From: Evernia prunastri
Taxonomy: Eukaryota > Ascomycota > Lecanoromycetes > Lecanorales > Parmeliaceae
Assembly (NCBI GenBank): GCA_003184365.1
Contig: NKYR01000008.1
Span: forward strand, 310,001 to 374,000
Reading direction: 5' to 3'
Length of the DNA stretch: 64,000 nucleotides
The translations under genes and the position numbers were made by a program. The notes under the pieces are model-generated. The model was not told the origin of the DNA. It did not search any database and saw only the letters and a program-made list of their open reading frames with translations. Shown here piece by piece: positions 22,149-33,181 of the stretch (positions are counted from its first letter, which is position 1; every line of letters begins with the position of its first letter).

Positions 22149-23126
22149 ATGAAGCTCAACATCTCCTACCCGGCCAACGGCACCCAGAAGCTCGTCGAGA
22201 TCGAAGACGAGCGCAAGCTGCGCGGCTTCATGGAGAAACGCATGGGCCAGGAAGTCGAGGGCGACGGCGTCGGCCCGGAGTTCAAGGGCTACGTCTTCCG
22301 CATCACCGGCGGCAACGACAAGCAGGGCTTCCCCATGAAGCAAGGCATCATGCACCCGACGCGGGTCCGCCTGCTGCTGAGCGCGGGCCACAGCTGCTAC
22401 CGGCCCCGGCGGACCGGGGAGCGCAAGAGGAAGAGCGTGAGGGGTTGCATCGTCGCGATGGATCTGTCTGTCTTGGCGTTGAGCGTGGTGAAGCAGGGGG
22501 ATGAGGAGATCCCGGGCTTGACGGATAAGGTGCTGCCGAAGCGGTTGGGGCCGAAGAGGGCGACGAAGATTCGCAAGTTCTTTGGCTTGGGCAAGGATGA
22601 TGATGTGGGTGCTCAATTTTCTGTCCCCCTTTCTTACTGTGCTCGTGTTCCGTGTCTCCCTACCTGTGGTGATCTCTGGTTGCGCTGAGGTACGGGGGGT
22701 GTTTTGAATTGATGCTGATCGTTCGGATGCGAACTACCCAGGTCCGCAAGTTCGTCATCCGCCGCGAAGTCCAGCCCAAGGGCGAAGGCAAGAAACCCTA
22801 CACCAAGGCACCCCGCATCCAACGTCTCGTCACCCCCCAGCGTCTCCAGCACAAGCGTCACCGAATGGCGCTCAAGCGCCGCCAGGCCGAATCTTCCAAG
22901 GATGCAGCCGTAAGTCACGCCGAGGCATTGGTTTTGTTGTGGGGTATACGACTAATCGGTTGCTGGCAGAACGAGTACGCGTCTATCCTGGCCAAGCGTG
23001 TCAATGAGGAGAAGGCGAAGAAGAGTGAATTGAGAAGTAAGTCAATCCTACATCTACTTTGACAGACAGGGTATAAGCGGTAGCTAATACGCAACAGAAC
23101 GAAGAGCGTCGTCGATGAGGAAGTAG
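22149..23126 (+). CDS. rps6: 40S ribosomal protein S6
   Basis: Four exons: 22149-22604, 22742-22909, 22970-23036 and 23098-23126 (720 nt, 239 aa, the normal fungal length). The introns are 137, 60 and 61 bp. The N-terminus MKLNISYPANGTQKLVEIED and blocks such as FRITGGNDKQGFPMKQGI and HSCYRPRRTGERKRKSVRGC are diagnostic of eS6. The tail RKRRASSMRK keeps the RRASS phosphorylation site used by S6-kinase/TORC1-dependent kinases. eS6 sits on the solvent side of the small subunit near the mRNA path. The first intron is the longest of the three, as often seen in ribosomal-protein genes. It is convergent with the PRPP synthetase. Confidence 0.97.
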
Positions 23127-23484
23127 ATGGTTCATCGCACATACCAAGCAAGCGAAGGGCGAAGAATGGCTCGTGCTGAAAAGATCCTGCTGAGGAAGTC
23201 CGAGAGAAGAAGCAGGAGAATAGCTGGCACGTGTGGGCGTTGATCTGGCCGGGTTGAACGCAAATGCATGCAGAACAGACACCATAGATCAAAGTCATTT
23301 GCTGCAAGTATGCATCATTCATTGAGTCCATGACTACCGATCCTGACTATTCCACTACGCCTTGTCCTTCAATATGCCCTTCAAAGCCGTTTCCCCACGG
23401 TCTTTTGTCCTCAAATTGTGCCATCAACGCCTTGTACGTAAGTCACAACCACGTAGTATCCTAGCTCTCTTTCCCGTGGCCATC
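23127..23484. other. Convergent intergenic
   Basis: 358 bp holding the 3' ends of RPS6 and the PRPP synthetase. No additional gene seen. Confidence 0.4.
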
Positions 23485-25503
23485 CTACTCCATAGGCGCA
23501 TGGCTGAACAAGAAAGACACGCTCTCGCCATTGTGCGTTCGCCTGCAAGCCTCCGCTAGCCTATTGTCAATGTGTTAGTAGCCATCTTTTGGCGGCGTAA
23601 GGAAGGTACTTGCGTCGGTGAAACATCGATTTCCTCCAGTTTGGGGCACTGCTTTCGCTTCTCGGAGAAGGGCACAGTGTTGGTAGCGACGACGCGGCTC
23701 AGGGCGTCGCAGTCGTTGAGGGTTTTCAAGGCGTTGCCGGAGAAGATGCCGTGCGTGACCAGTGCTACGATTGAGGAAGCGCCGTGTTCGCGAAGAGTGT
23801 TGGCGGCTTTTGCGAGAGTTCCGCATGTGTCTGGTGGCGGATTCAGTCAGCTTGATGAGGTGGATTGAGGAGTGGCGATTTGTGGTGGGGACGTACCAGC
23901 CATGTCGTCGACTAGGATGGCGCATTTGTCTTTGACGTTGCCCACAAGGGTCATCTGTGGTGATGCTACGTTAGCTTCGGCTCTGCACGAGAAGGTTCGG
24001 CAATGGGCTTGCCTTCGAGACCTCGTTTCTAGTACCATTGCCGTCAGGACTGCGTCTCTACTCTAGGGCAAGGAGCGCACTTACGGTCTGCTACGCTCCT
24101 TACTACAATCATAGTGTCAGTTTGCTTCTGGAGTGAATTGTGATGTACTCATTGCTTACTGGATCAAGGCGAAGTTCAAGTCAAGTCTATCAGCCAAGCT
24201 CGTTGCTCTCTTGGCTCCTCCAGCATCTGGAGACACGATCACTGCTTTGCTGACATCGACATTGTCTCGGATCCAACGAAGATAGCTTGGCTAATGATGG
24301 TCAGTCGCTATATTCCTGTGTGTTCCTTATAGGTACTGGAGCGCGGCTCACCTCTGCGTATAGATTGTCGACCTATACTTGATGATTAGTGGAAGCAAGC
24401 TTGCAGACACAGTTGCTTGGCATACCGGGACATTGAAAAAACCTGCAATAATTAGAAATTTGCTTGGATGCAGGCTTGGAGGTATGGACCAGACCTTGTA
24501 TTTGCGAGGCGTGCAAATCCATTGTGATGACGTGAGAGCTTAAAATGTTAGGAGAAGTCAACGAATAGGGGTAGCGATACGTACCAGCCTGCTGTCTGTA
24601 GCATATTCGCCTTTGGGAATCATTAGCAAGAAAGCAGCTATGTATTTGGTTGTCACGCAGCCTTACCATGAGCTTCTTGATGTTGAATTTCCGTCAGTAG
24701 TTGACCCATAGCATTTCGGCAATGGGGACTAACCGCGGTTATAGGAGCGCGAGACTTGTCCTTCTTGTCCTGGCGGGCTAGATATTCTGTCAGTAGAGGG
24801 ACCGAGAAAAGCGTAGGCGGACGAACCGTATGGGAAGCTGGATGATGTATTAGCGAGACGAGCAATATCAAGAGACTCAAAGGACGTACTTGGGAATGAC
24901 AGCTGTGATGCGACGAGCTGAAGCAGTCTTGCAGGCATTGATCATGATGAGAAGCTCCATAAGGCCGTCATTAATATCGCCGGGTGCGGTACTCTGTAAA
25001 ATAAAGACTGGCAAGGTGAGAAACGAAGGCATAGGGAGGAAAAGGGGCTATGAAGCGTACCATCTTCGTCTCGGACACTGGTAGTATGAATTAGCAGATG
25101 ACTTATAGACTCCATATCCGGCTTAGATCGTGGTGGTTACCTCTCGCCAATCGTAACAGAAGTCTCATTGTTCGAGTACTGCAGGACAAGCACTTTGGTC
25201 TCGAAGGATTGGCGCGATTAGCTAAATTCCCCTAAGCCTCTTGAGAGATAACCTACCAACTCAATTTGAAGCCTGTGTAAACAATTAGCATTTGCGCATA
25301 TATTGGACGTAGAGTGCAGTTACCTATCAGCAACCAGCTTTGCCAATTCAGGATGAGAATTGCCTATGTGAACTAATTAACACCGACAGACACTCTGGCA
25401 CAGAGATGACACACCGGTCAGCAGCTTTACTATGCAATTGTCAGCCTCACTTCATTCTATAATCATGCAGCGGTAGATGATACATACTGGAATTTGTTGC
25501 CAT
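23485..25503 (-). CDS. PRS: Ribose-phosphate diphosphokinase (PRPP synthetase), 20 exons
   Basis: 322 aa (969 nt) spread over 20 exons. In transcript order: 25488-25503, 25415-25429, 25324-25363, 25257-25272, 25141-25199, 25061-25077, 24890-25007, 24827-24837, 24734-24777, 24667-24675, 24585-24610, 24495-24538, 24426-24442, 24352-24372, 24160-24290, 24085-24102, 24013-24028, 23897-23954, 23614-23830, 23485-23560. The 19 introns are 46-66 bp; those at 23561-23613 and 23955-24012 are GC-AG. The joined protein matches the yeast Prs2/Prs4 class throughout: M-A-T-N-S-I-K-L-L-T, YSNNETSVTIGESVRDEDV, FPYARQDKKDKSRAPITAK, VITMDLHASQIQGFFNVPVD and the PRPP-binding loop VDDMADTCGTL. It makes PRPP from ribose 5-phosphate and ATP for nucleotide, His and Trp synthesis, usually as a hetero-oligomer with other Prs subunits. 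The exon density is extreme for a fungal gene. Confidence 0.93.
23561..23613 (-). other. GC-AG intron (last intron of PRS)
   Basis: Donor GCAAGT, acceptor ATAG, 53 bp. Only this donor gives the family-conserved join P-T-L-A-E-A; the nearby GT at GTACCT gives the wrong frame. Confidence 0.8.
23955..24012 (-). other. GC-AG intron in PRS (after the 16-nt exon)
   Basis: Donor GCAAGC, acceptor CACAG, 58 bp. It joins E-V-S-K to M-T-L-V-G as in other PRPP synthetases. No alternative GT donor is available in the short exon. Confidence 0.75.
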
Positions 25504-27387
25504 TGTGTTGGAAGTTCCTAAGCCCACATAATCATGTCTGAATATTTCATGTTCCAGCAGCTCAGAGTCGAAGGAAAAAAGCGAATTCTCTCGGGTAATG
25601 TTCGGACTTGTCATAATGCCAAGAGTCTGCCACTCAGCCTTAACCGCTCGTGCCGCTTTCTGATGGCAGATACAATACTCGTTGGCGTGGTCTGAGGTTG
25701 AGGAAGTTGCAAGGAAAGAGATGGAGCAGTGTTTGAATAAAATTCAGTGCCTCTTTGAGCTTATTGCCGAATTGTCGCTGAGTTGTGGACGGAGGATTCT
25801 CCGAGGTCTACAACTCGTGCTCTGGAGAACCTACCCCTCACACGATTGACAACTGTCATGCATAGTGACGAGGTATTGGGTATACAGACTTGGTTCCTAC
25901 TGGATAATGCATACTGCAAACCTATCAATCAAACGCCCAAGCTCGGATTTTCCCGAGGATTGAACACCTGTGGGCATAATACATGCAGCTTTCTAATTCT
26001 CTACAGGTCATCGAGGTAGTGTTAATGTTTTGGATGAATTAACGCATTCACCCACTTATGTTTCGAAGTTTTCAACTCTTTTGAGGTTATGCTTACTTGC
26101 TTACTTTTGCGAGTCTCCAGTTGGATCCCCAGCACAGCTTATGGCCGCGCTTTTACTGATGTTCTACGCGAAGACACATCTATGATTAGCTCAATCCTCT
26201 GAAATCATAAGAAACAAAATGCCTGCACCCTCCAAGGTATGCAAGTATTTCTGTATTGCGCTTCCGTCCCCCAATGCCGCAATCTCTCCTCATAGCCCGA
26301 AGGCGCTTGCCGAATGTAGATCTTAAGTCCGAGGGGAAATACTCCTGGTGTAATGATTCCTCCGATTCCTGTCAAGACAGCTGCATCTTTCCCGTGATGG
26401 TCTTCATCCGTTGACTACTAGCCATTTTCAGGCCTCATGTCCGGTCGCTGAGCAGAAAAATGTAAGCGTCCTTGAACAATGCAAAGAATGGTGTCGGCCG
26501 AAATATTGTAATACTGGCGCCCCAAGCCAGATCGGCCGCTTTTTGCTCTTTTCCTTTGTTTTCCTCGTTGGTACTGATTACAGTAGCAGTTTGATCCCCA
26601 TACTACTCAGAACTGAAGCTGACCGTGATGGTGCGGCTCATTTGAGCGGGCCTGCTTCTATGTGAGGAGTGCGCCGCTGTTCCAAGATCGGAAGTCGACG
26701 CAAAGAGCGCAACTGATATTTTCGAGGTATCCTCCCCTCTTGGTGGCGCTGAATTAAGAATAAATGTCAAGGGGGCATGGAATTTATCGAGAGTACTTCA
26801 AAACGCATTGATCCCATAGAGTAGCGTCCACATCGCTTGCTTAGAAGCAATTAATTATCTTATTACCATTTTTAAAACGTATCACCCATAGGAAAGCGCA
26901 TACCATTAATAGAGTTCCTTTCATCAGATAAGTGGTCTAGATGCATTATCAATGACGTGCAACTTCTGTCATACCTTGCGGTCCCTTTTTCGCAAAGGCA
27001 GAGCTTTTGAAACAAATTATAGACGTATATCTCTGTTACTGACTTCCTATCCAAAGAAAAAATCGGAAATACTTCTACATGACTTTTCGTCGTGCATGGG
27101 AGGTCAGTTGGCCTTCAGGCAAACCTCACCAAAAACAGCATCCGGTAACGACATCTAGGACAATCTTTCCGAGCGATGGGTGAAAGCCGTGTCACCACTG
27201 TCAATACTAGAAATTTCCGGCCTCGATCTTTGTTCGAGTCATCTACCTTGATATTCCGACGTTTGCCGTTATTCACGGAAGTCGAAGGTATAAGGACACC
27301 GAGCTCGAAGTCATCAAGATTCTTTGATTTCAGACCTTCTGACATCATCAAATTGAAGTATCTACTTGCAAATTCTCGTCGAATACC
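25504..27387. other. Gene-poor intergenic
   Basis: 1.9 kb without a convincing gene. A 6-codon ATG frame at 26219 could splice (59-bp GT-AG) to a 13-residue peptide, but this is not persuasive. The frames at 25783-26019 and 26411-26665 lack motifs. The divergent promoter of PRS lies at the left end. Confidence 0.4.
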
Positions 27388-27859
27388 ATGGGCGAAATCT
27401 CGGTCAACGTGAACGTTGCGATCGTCGGTCCGGCTCCGATCCATTGGAGGACTAAATGGATGACCGAAGAAAGCTTTCTGGGCGTCACTCATTTTTCCGA
27501 TGAGGAAATAGAGGTACAATGCTCTCTCCACTGTCCCAATTGCGCACACCTTGTTAATCAGAGCATAGAGAGAGGTCGGACGTCGGAGAAACCTTGTCGC
27601 CGACTTCAGTAAATTTTACCAAAAGACAGCGGCAAAGGAGGTAGAGCCCATAGACGAAGACGTGATTGCTGTGGTAGTTTACAAACGAGGCGAAGAAGGC
27701 TGTGTAAGGGTGATTGGAGAAAAAGCGATCAAGAACGTGGTCACGGGTGATTATGATCCTGAGCAACGCCTTATCATCATCGAGCAGGGAGAGAAAGGTT
27801 GGATATATGGTCAACCTCAAGTGAGGTTGTACAGGCGCCACCAACATCAAGCGCACTGA
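27388..27859 (+). CDS. Candidate spliced orphan protein, 138 aa
   Basis: Two exons, 27388-27513 and 27569-27859, separated by a 55-bp intron (GTACAA...CATAG), give 417 nt and 138 aa. The start codon sits in a strong ATACCATGGG context. The protein begins M-G-E-I-S-V-N-V-N-V-A and after the junction is charged and regular, for example DFSKFYQKTAAKEVEPIDED and VVVYKRGEEGCVRVIGEKAI. No family is recognised. Caution: the opposite strand has a competing 125-codon frame (27115-27492), and without splicing neither plus-strand exon is long. Support comes only from intron size, frame restoration and protein-like composition. Confidence 0.35.
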
Positions 27860-29348
27860 TGGAAAAGAAAGGAAGAGATTCAGAGGCCTGTACGTAAGGT
27901 GCATGGACTAGCAGGGATTATAGTCTTGGCACCTAAACCAGATATGTTACTTTTGTACGACGTGCCCTGCTCTGCTCTGCACATGTCAATAAAATGTGAT
28001 TATCGTATGCGCTGTCAACTGTCTCGCCATCCAGTCTGAACACCATTTGCTTTTATGTCCATGTGTCTGACCTAAACCTGGTAGCAAACCTACTGGGCCT
28101 TAGAGCCACGAAACCGGATCAACGTCCCAGACACGTCAGAATCAATAGCTCACATCTGCGAATCGTCGAATGCCAGCATATCTCATTGATGATGTGGCAA
28201 ATACATCGAAAATGTGTGTCTGATAGAGACTTGCGAGTATATAGGACGCTATGCCACAGCCTCGATGGCTTTATCTCCATGATCATGATAAACTCGAACC
28301 GAATCAGCTATGACGCCAAAATACCAGCGGGGCTCCTTTCTTTCGCATAATGTACCATCGCCCCATTTCCATTAATGCTCGTGAGTTGGGGGTGCGTGGC
28401 TCGGCCGACAATCTTTCACCGATCGGGACCCGCTCGAGTAGCGAGTGGGCTTAGGAAAAGTGCCCATTAGCGCAGAATGTCCTATCACCTTTTGACCTGT
28501 TCTGGCAAATGGACTGTGGTAGCTCTTTTGTCTTATCAGAAGTCTTTTACCAACTTCCTTACTTGGAAGCTTGTTGATTTTTCATCAAAACGGTGAGCAG
28601 CTCAGTGTAATTGTTACATCAGGGAATGGGTATTGATCGGCTTGAAAAGAGTAGCACCTGCCCATCCTTTTTATTATAACACTCACCACGGATCATTATA
28701 TCACCTGGTTCTAGAGGAACATGGTCAAAGACGTGGAGATCTTCTCGTCAAAGACGCGGGGATCTTCTCCGTGATTGGGGCAAGTGATGGATCGGCCAAG
28801 CCGAGAATGAGCGAATTTCTCGGCAACTAATAACGCTGGAGTCATCCGATTGACGCTCAGACCCCTACACATCACACTTCTTTGGTCCCTTCCCCGCCGC
28901 ACACCACCTTTCTCCGGTTCCTTCCCTCTCCGTATCCACGCAGAAGAGAGATCGGGTCAAAACATCCGAGGATCCTCAAACCTTCCATCTTCAACAATTA
29001 ATGCTCATCAATACAAATATATAACAATATAAGCACGACCTGACTTGGAGATGGGCTCCCGAGATTCCTTCAAGGTCACTAAGAGCAGGAAAGCATGCAA
29101 TATTAAACCGAAACTGACTACCATTTTCGAAAATATTCCTTCGTCCTTCCGGTATGGTCCTATAGTTCCGCATCCCACCCCTCGTGTTATTAAGATCATT
29201 GGACTAAACGTGTATTTGTCACCAGCTGGAACACTAACACTTCTTACCAACAAAATCCTTCTGATCCTATGCCTTCTTCTTACCGGTACGGCCCTTCTGT
29301 CCAGCATCCCGCTCTTTGTCGCGAACCCAATGGACTAATCTGGTTTGC
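27860..29348. other. Intergenic, accessory region
   Basis: No supported gene. An open frame at 29051-29338 encodes 95 aa with one hydrophobic segment (NKILLILCLLLTGTALLSSI) and could be an upstream exon of the next candidate, but no splice joins it cleanly. A 23-bp tandem duplication lies at 28724-28769. Confidence 0.35.
28724..28769. repeat. Tandem duplication, 2 x 23 bp
   Basis: Two adjacent 23-bp units starting GTCAAAGACG and ending ATCTTCTC, differing at two positions (T/C and A/G). Confidence 0.7.
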
Positions 29349-29914
29349 ATGTCTAGGCATGTTTTCAACACCTTATTTTACCACAACGGCATATACTTCA
29401 CTCTTGAAGAGTGCCAGCTGATATGCTCATTGCGCGAGCTAAGCGCAGACGACGACACTGTCTCCGAGATAATTAAACATGAGCGAGGGTCTCCAGAGCC
29501 TGTTAATTGCGCCGGTTTAGACCAGAACCTGTTGGATACAAGTTTCAGCACCTTGGCAGGTCAGGCTACGTTCCCCATTGTGTGGGATGTTGAGGCCGCA
29601 CTGGTAAAAGCACGCGTCGCGTACCGAAAGTGGATGGAGTATATGACGGGGATCATATGGGAGTCAGTCTCTTCTCTCCCTTTGTTCCCACAACAGCTAA
29701 TGTCTTATTTTCGTATATCAGATATCAGAAACGCGGCCGGCTTCATGAGGTCTCCCATATGGCTCCTTCTCCTGTTCGCTGGATGGAACTGGTACCCAGC
29801 AGACCACCTTTTACAGCGCTGTCATTCGGAGAAAAAGATGAACATCGCTATTCTTGGAGTGAGCTGGGGTGGGATGTACAGCCAGCGGGGAATACGGGAA
29901 CGGCGTGCGAATAG
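29349..29914 (+). CDS. Candidate two-exon orphan protein, 168 aa
   Basis: Exons 29349-29662 and 29722-29914 joined over a 59-bp intron (GTCAGT...TATCAG) total 507 nt and 168 aa. The start is the first ATG in the first exon's frame (M-S-R-H-V-F-N-T-L). The first exon includes LEECQLICSLRELSADDDTV and VEAALVKARVAYRKWMEYMT; the second begins W-E-Y-Q-K-R-G-R-L-H-E-V. No domain is recognised. The true N-terminus may lie in the membrane-type frame at 29051. Composition and frame restoration support coding, but no homology was recalled. Confidence 0.35.
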
Positions 29915-30373
29915 TATTTGATGGGGAAAGGCAAATGTTGCCCCAGTCCTTGGAGTGAGCCAGCGTGAAACGTACAGCCGGTGGTACATATGGGAACCGG
30001 GTAGGAAGCGCTTCTTGGAAGGCATTGGTAACAAGCCGGAAGATACTTCAAGATGATCTCTGTTTGTGTCACAAAGCTTTGTGTTACAGGGAATGACGAG
30101 GGCAGACCATCTTGAACCATTGTTGCTATGATCTAAGACAATGCCTTTGTCCGGATGCGAAACTCTTTGCTGTACACACCTGTCACAAGGTCTAATATTC
30201 ATTGAGTCATTCCAGCTGCTTATGCTCAACTCCACAACATCTTGTACGACTTTACTCTTGTTGGATTTACTTACCCAATTGGCAGGCTCTTCTACCCAAT
30301 CCCACACGTGTTGCAATCTCTGCAACCCGCCGTTAAACCTAATACCTATTTTATCAATCCCATACAAACTAGT

Positions 30374-31084
30374 ATGCACGCTGAGAGTATCTGGAAGTGG
30401 CTCAATGCTGTCGACGAAGACGACCTTGATCCACTAGATCAGTGGGACGTACCACCCCCACGACCCGCTTATCAGAATATACCTTCTCAATCCTTCGGTG
30501 TCTCCCACGGTAATCACGTGGAATCATACCAGCAATACAACGAGAAGCGCAACGCAGAGATGGCGGGCCTCCTGGACTCTATACCGCCCGTGGGGCTCCT
30601 CCTACGCAACGGAAGCATCAAAATGACCGGCCACACCCCCAATCTTGCGCACGATGTGGAAAATGAGAAGCAGCTCCTGCCGCTGGTACCTGACTATCCT
30701 ACAAGTTGCGAAGAATCGGGTCAAGGATCGGATCCTCCTGCTATGCGCAAATTACATGTTTCGGGTAGAGAAGGCAACAGCGACGCTGCCCACCCGAAGA
30801 AGCTGCCAACATATCCTGAGCGAGCTTACGTGCGTAGTCGCTCAAGAGCCTTGCAGGCGACCCCGACCATCCACGTTGAAGCCAAAGACCCAGTCGCGAT
30901 CAGCTGCCAGGGTGCAAAGGTCGTGGGAGGGTATCAGCAGAACGATCTCCGAGGCCTTCCAAGTATGATTGAGAAGGTGCGTAGTTATACCGTCGCCGGG
31001 GAGGGTGCACAACGCGCACTGCGCCGCAGCAATGCTCAGAGGAGACCCTCGAATATGCGTGTGGTTCCCAAGGCACGTCCGTAA
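30374..31084 (+). CDS. Orphan protein, 236 aa
   Basis: Open frame starting at ATG 30374 (M-H-A-E-S-I-W-K-W-L). The frame stays open upstream to 30242 but with only a TTG there, so an upstream exon is possible. The protein is acidic at the N-terminus (NAVDEDDLDPLDQWDVPPPR), Pro-rich, and basic at the C-terminus (GAQRALRRSNAQRRPSNMRV). It has no signal peptide, membrane segment or known motif and is probably disordered. It lies at the left edge of the accessory gene group. Confidence 0.45.
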   Translation: MHAESIWKWLNAVDEDDLDPLDQWDVPPPRPAYQNIPSQSFGVSHGNHVESYQQYNEKRNAEMAGLLDSIPPVGLLLRNGSIKMTGHTPNLAHDVENEKQLLPLVPDYPTSCEESGQGSDPPAMRKLHVSGREGNSDAAHPKKLPTYPERAYVRSRSRALQATPTIHVEAKDPVAISCQGAKVVGGYQQNDLRGLPSMIEKVRSYTVAGEGAQRALRRSNAQRRPSNMRVVPKARP

Positions 31085-31724
31085 TACTGGAAATCTGGAC
31101 GTTGAGTCTGCTAAACTCTATAGTTAGTGTTTGTGTGTGGTCTTCGAGGCAGATCTCTAATATCTTTTTGGGTAAGTCTGTGTCTCGTTTCCATAGCAAG
31201 GTAAAGTATTAGCATCTATTTCTATCACAACTTCTCGTCGCGGTCCATGTGTCAGAATTACTATTTGTGAGTCAGCTTTATACTGATACCTCACTTCGCT
31301 GATTCCTCACAGTCTGGTACAAGCACGGTCCGTGAATTTATCATCTTCGAAGCCAATATCAAGCATCCTAAATTTGTGCCTTCGGTACCATTGAATAGTG
31401 CACCGTCGGCAAAGGCTCAACATCAACCACAATGACAGTACTCTGGCCTTCGCACAATGAGATTATCAAGATAAGTTCGATGCGTGCTTTCTGTCCTGAG
31501 ACAATGGAAAATAAATGACAAACACAATGGTCTTCTTTGTTGGATAACCGTCTTTGTCCAGGAGGTGTCTTTATAGTCTCGACCTTCGTCAAGCTTCCTC
31601 TCTACTCCAGTAACTTTCCATCTCAGACCATCCCAAAACCTCAAGTTCCAAAGCGTCCCGCAAAATTCATCACGACAGTACAAACATTATATCGTTCTCC
31701 ACAAGCTCGTTACAGCGAATCACA
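31085..31724. other. Intergenic
   Basis: 640 bp. Pyrimidine-rich promoter-like sequence precedes the 31725 gene (CTTCCTCTCTACTCC near 31597-31612). Nothing else seen. Confidence 0.35.
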
Positions 31725-32273
31725 ATGTCAGGCCCAAAGTCTATCTTTGAGACTCAAAGGTTCCGACGAGGAGCCAGCAAGATCTTGCAGAAGTTGAATT
31801 TCTTCAAAGGCAAAGATATCAGCTTGGAGGAACTGGATTCCGCCGAAGCTCAAGTTGCGAGGTTTGTCACCTTCGCACGACCAACAGAGGCCCCTCAAAT
31901 CATTGACCTCAAAGCGATGAGGCAGAGCATCCGTCCACAACTTACACTTTTACACATTGATCACACCCACAACAAGTCTTGGGTACAACGTCCTCAGGCG
32001 AAACTCAACGGCCCAGAGCTCCGCCTTCAACGATCTTTCGAGACATCACCTCCCCCGACAGAGACGGGCACGCCGCTGCGGAGGAATCCCCAGCAGGTTT
32101 TCGTGTTTGAAGCGACTTCGGAACGTCCGTCAGCGGCTGTCTTGGACGACATTGCAGACTACGATGACTATGAGTTGCTTGACGACGACAATAACTTTGA
32201 TCTCGATTGGAGCCTGCTGGATCTCCCAGAAAACGTATACGGAATATTGGCGAACGAGAGCCGCCATACCTGA
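31725..32273 (+). CDS. Orphan family-1 protein (paralogue of 33884-34411)
   Basis: Single exon, 182 aa. The N-terminus is basic (FETQRFRRGASKILQKLNFF). The C-terminal half holds RNPQQVFVFEAT and AAVLDDIADYDDYELLDDDN, which match the neighbouring protein at 33884 in order and spacing (C-N-P-Q-Q-V-F-T-F-S-A-T, then V-L-D-D-I-V-D). The tail is strongly acidic. It has no signal peptide or membrane segment and no known domain. Family definition rests on the N-P-Q-Q-V-F-x-F-x-A-T and V-L-D-D-I-x-D motifs. Confidence 0.6.
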   Translation: MSGPKSIFETQRFRRGASKILQKLNFFKGKDISLEELDSAEAQVARFVTFARPTEAPQIIDLKAMRQSIRPQLTLLHIDHTHNKSWVQRPQAKLNGPELRLQRSFETSPPPTETGTPLRRNPQQVFVFEATSERPSAAVLDDIADYDDYELLDDDNNFDLDWSLLDLPENVYGILANESRHT

Positions 32274-32704
32274 TCTAGACTCGGGAAATTTGGGCAGGAG
32301 GTTCGTATTTTGCATCAGGCGCTGGGAGTTGGCTTCCTTCGTATCACTACTAATGCTAGTCGCTTAAGTTTACTTAATACAGGTAATTTTTGAATGCTTT
32401 ACACTATACCATAACGCACAGGCCCTGCAAGACCCAAGCCTCTGCAAAGTGAGACCTCGCTTACCGCAACAATGGTGTTGTTCATTGTACCTTTAAACTT
32501 ATTGTACACAATGACATTGTGTGTCATTTCCTCTCCACAGCCCTCATATTCAGTCAGAACTTCAGAAACGTTTCGCTTTTCATTATTTCCCTCTTCCAAC
32601 ATACGCGAAAAACGTAATAACATTACAAGTGCATTAACGCTAGCAGATTGTTTACACTCTAATCACATAGGACGAGCATCAGACTCTTCTATAATTTCTT
32701 TATC
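32274..32704. other. Intergenic
   Basis: 431 bp of promoter-like, AT-leaning sequence. No gene seen. Confidence 0.35.
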
Positions 32705-33181
32705 ATGGCGAAGATACAGTTTGCGGAGCCAACAACCGAGAGCGCCCAATCTCCTGTCCAATCACCAAGCACAGAGCATCCATCCATCCTAAATACGAAG
32801 CCCGAAGAGACCAAGCCTTCCAATGTCCAGAAGCTGGTCCGTAGGCTGACGAAGAAGGTGAAGCCGTCCAAGGAAAAGGAATCGTCCTCGCCCGGAGCGC
32901 CGGATTCATCCGAGGACAAGCTAGCCGGGTTCATAAGCAGGAACCCTGCGCTGTACGCAGCAGGGAACGAGGAGAAGAAACAGGCTAGCCCCGAGATCCC
33001 GGAGCCAGTCGTCCGGACGAAAACCATGTCGCGGAGCCAGCGTCTGTTGGAGCGTTTGGAAGACCCTCTCATTCTGGATCCGACTCCGGCCGAAGAGGTG
33101 GAGGAGCAGGAGAAGGCTAAGCAGACCATGAGGCAGTCACGGACTACGCGCTTCAGGAGACGCTTGGAGGACTACCTCTGA
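32705..33181 (+). CDS. Orphan charged protein, 158 aa
   Basis: Single exon, 158 aa, starting M-A-K-I-Q-F-A-E-P. It is almost entirely hydrophilic with alternating basic and acidic blocks (NVQKLVRRLTKKVKPSKEKE, SQRLLERLEDPLILDPTPAE, TRFRRRLEDYL). Heptad-like Leu spacing near the C-terminus may form helices. No family recognised. It lies between the two family-1 paralogues on the same strand. Confidence 0.5.
   Translation: MAKIQFAEPTTESAQSPVQSPSTEHPSILNTKPEETKPSNVQKLVRRLTKKVKPSKEKESSSPGAPDSSEDKLAGFISRNPALYAAGNEEKKQASPEIPEPVVRTKTMSRSQRLLERLEDPLILDPTPAEEVEEQEKAKQTMRQSRTTRFRRRLEDYL

Noticed and set aside
26219..26319. A 13-residue spliced peptide (M-P-A-P-S-K joined to P-E-G-A-C-R-M) with a 59-bp GT-AG intron
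   Set aside because: Too short, no convincing branch site and no recognisable family; chance is likely.
27115..27492. Minus-strand 125-codon frame beginning M-S-D-A-Q-K-A-F-F
   Set aside because: No domain recognised. The opposite strand offers an alternative with splice support. Kept only as a competitor in the finding.
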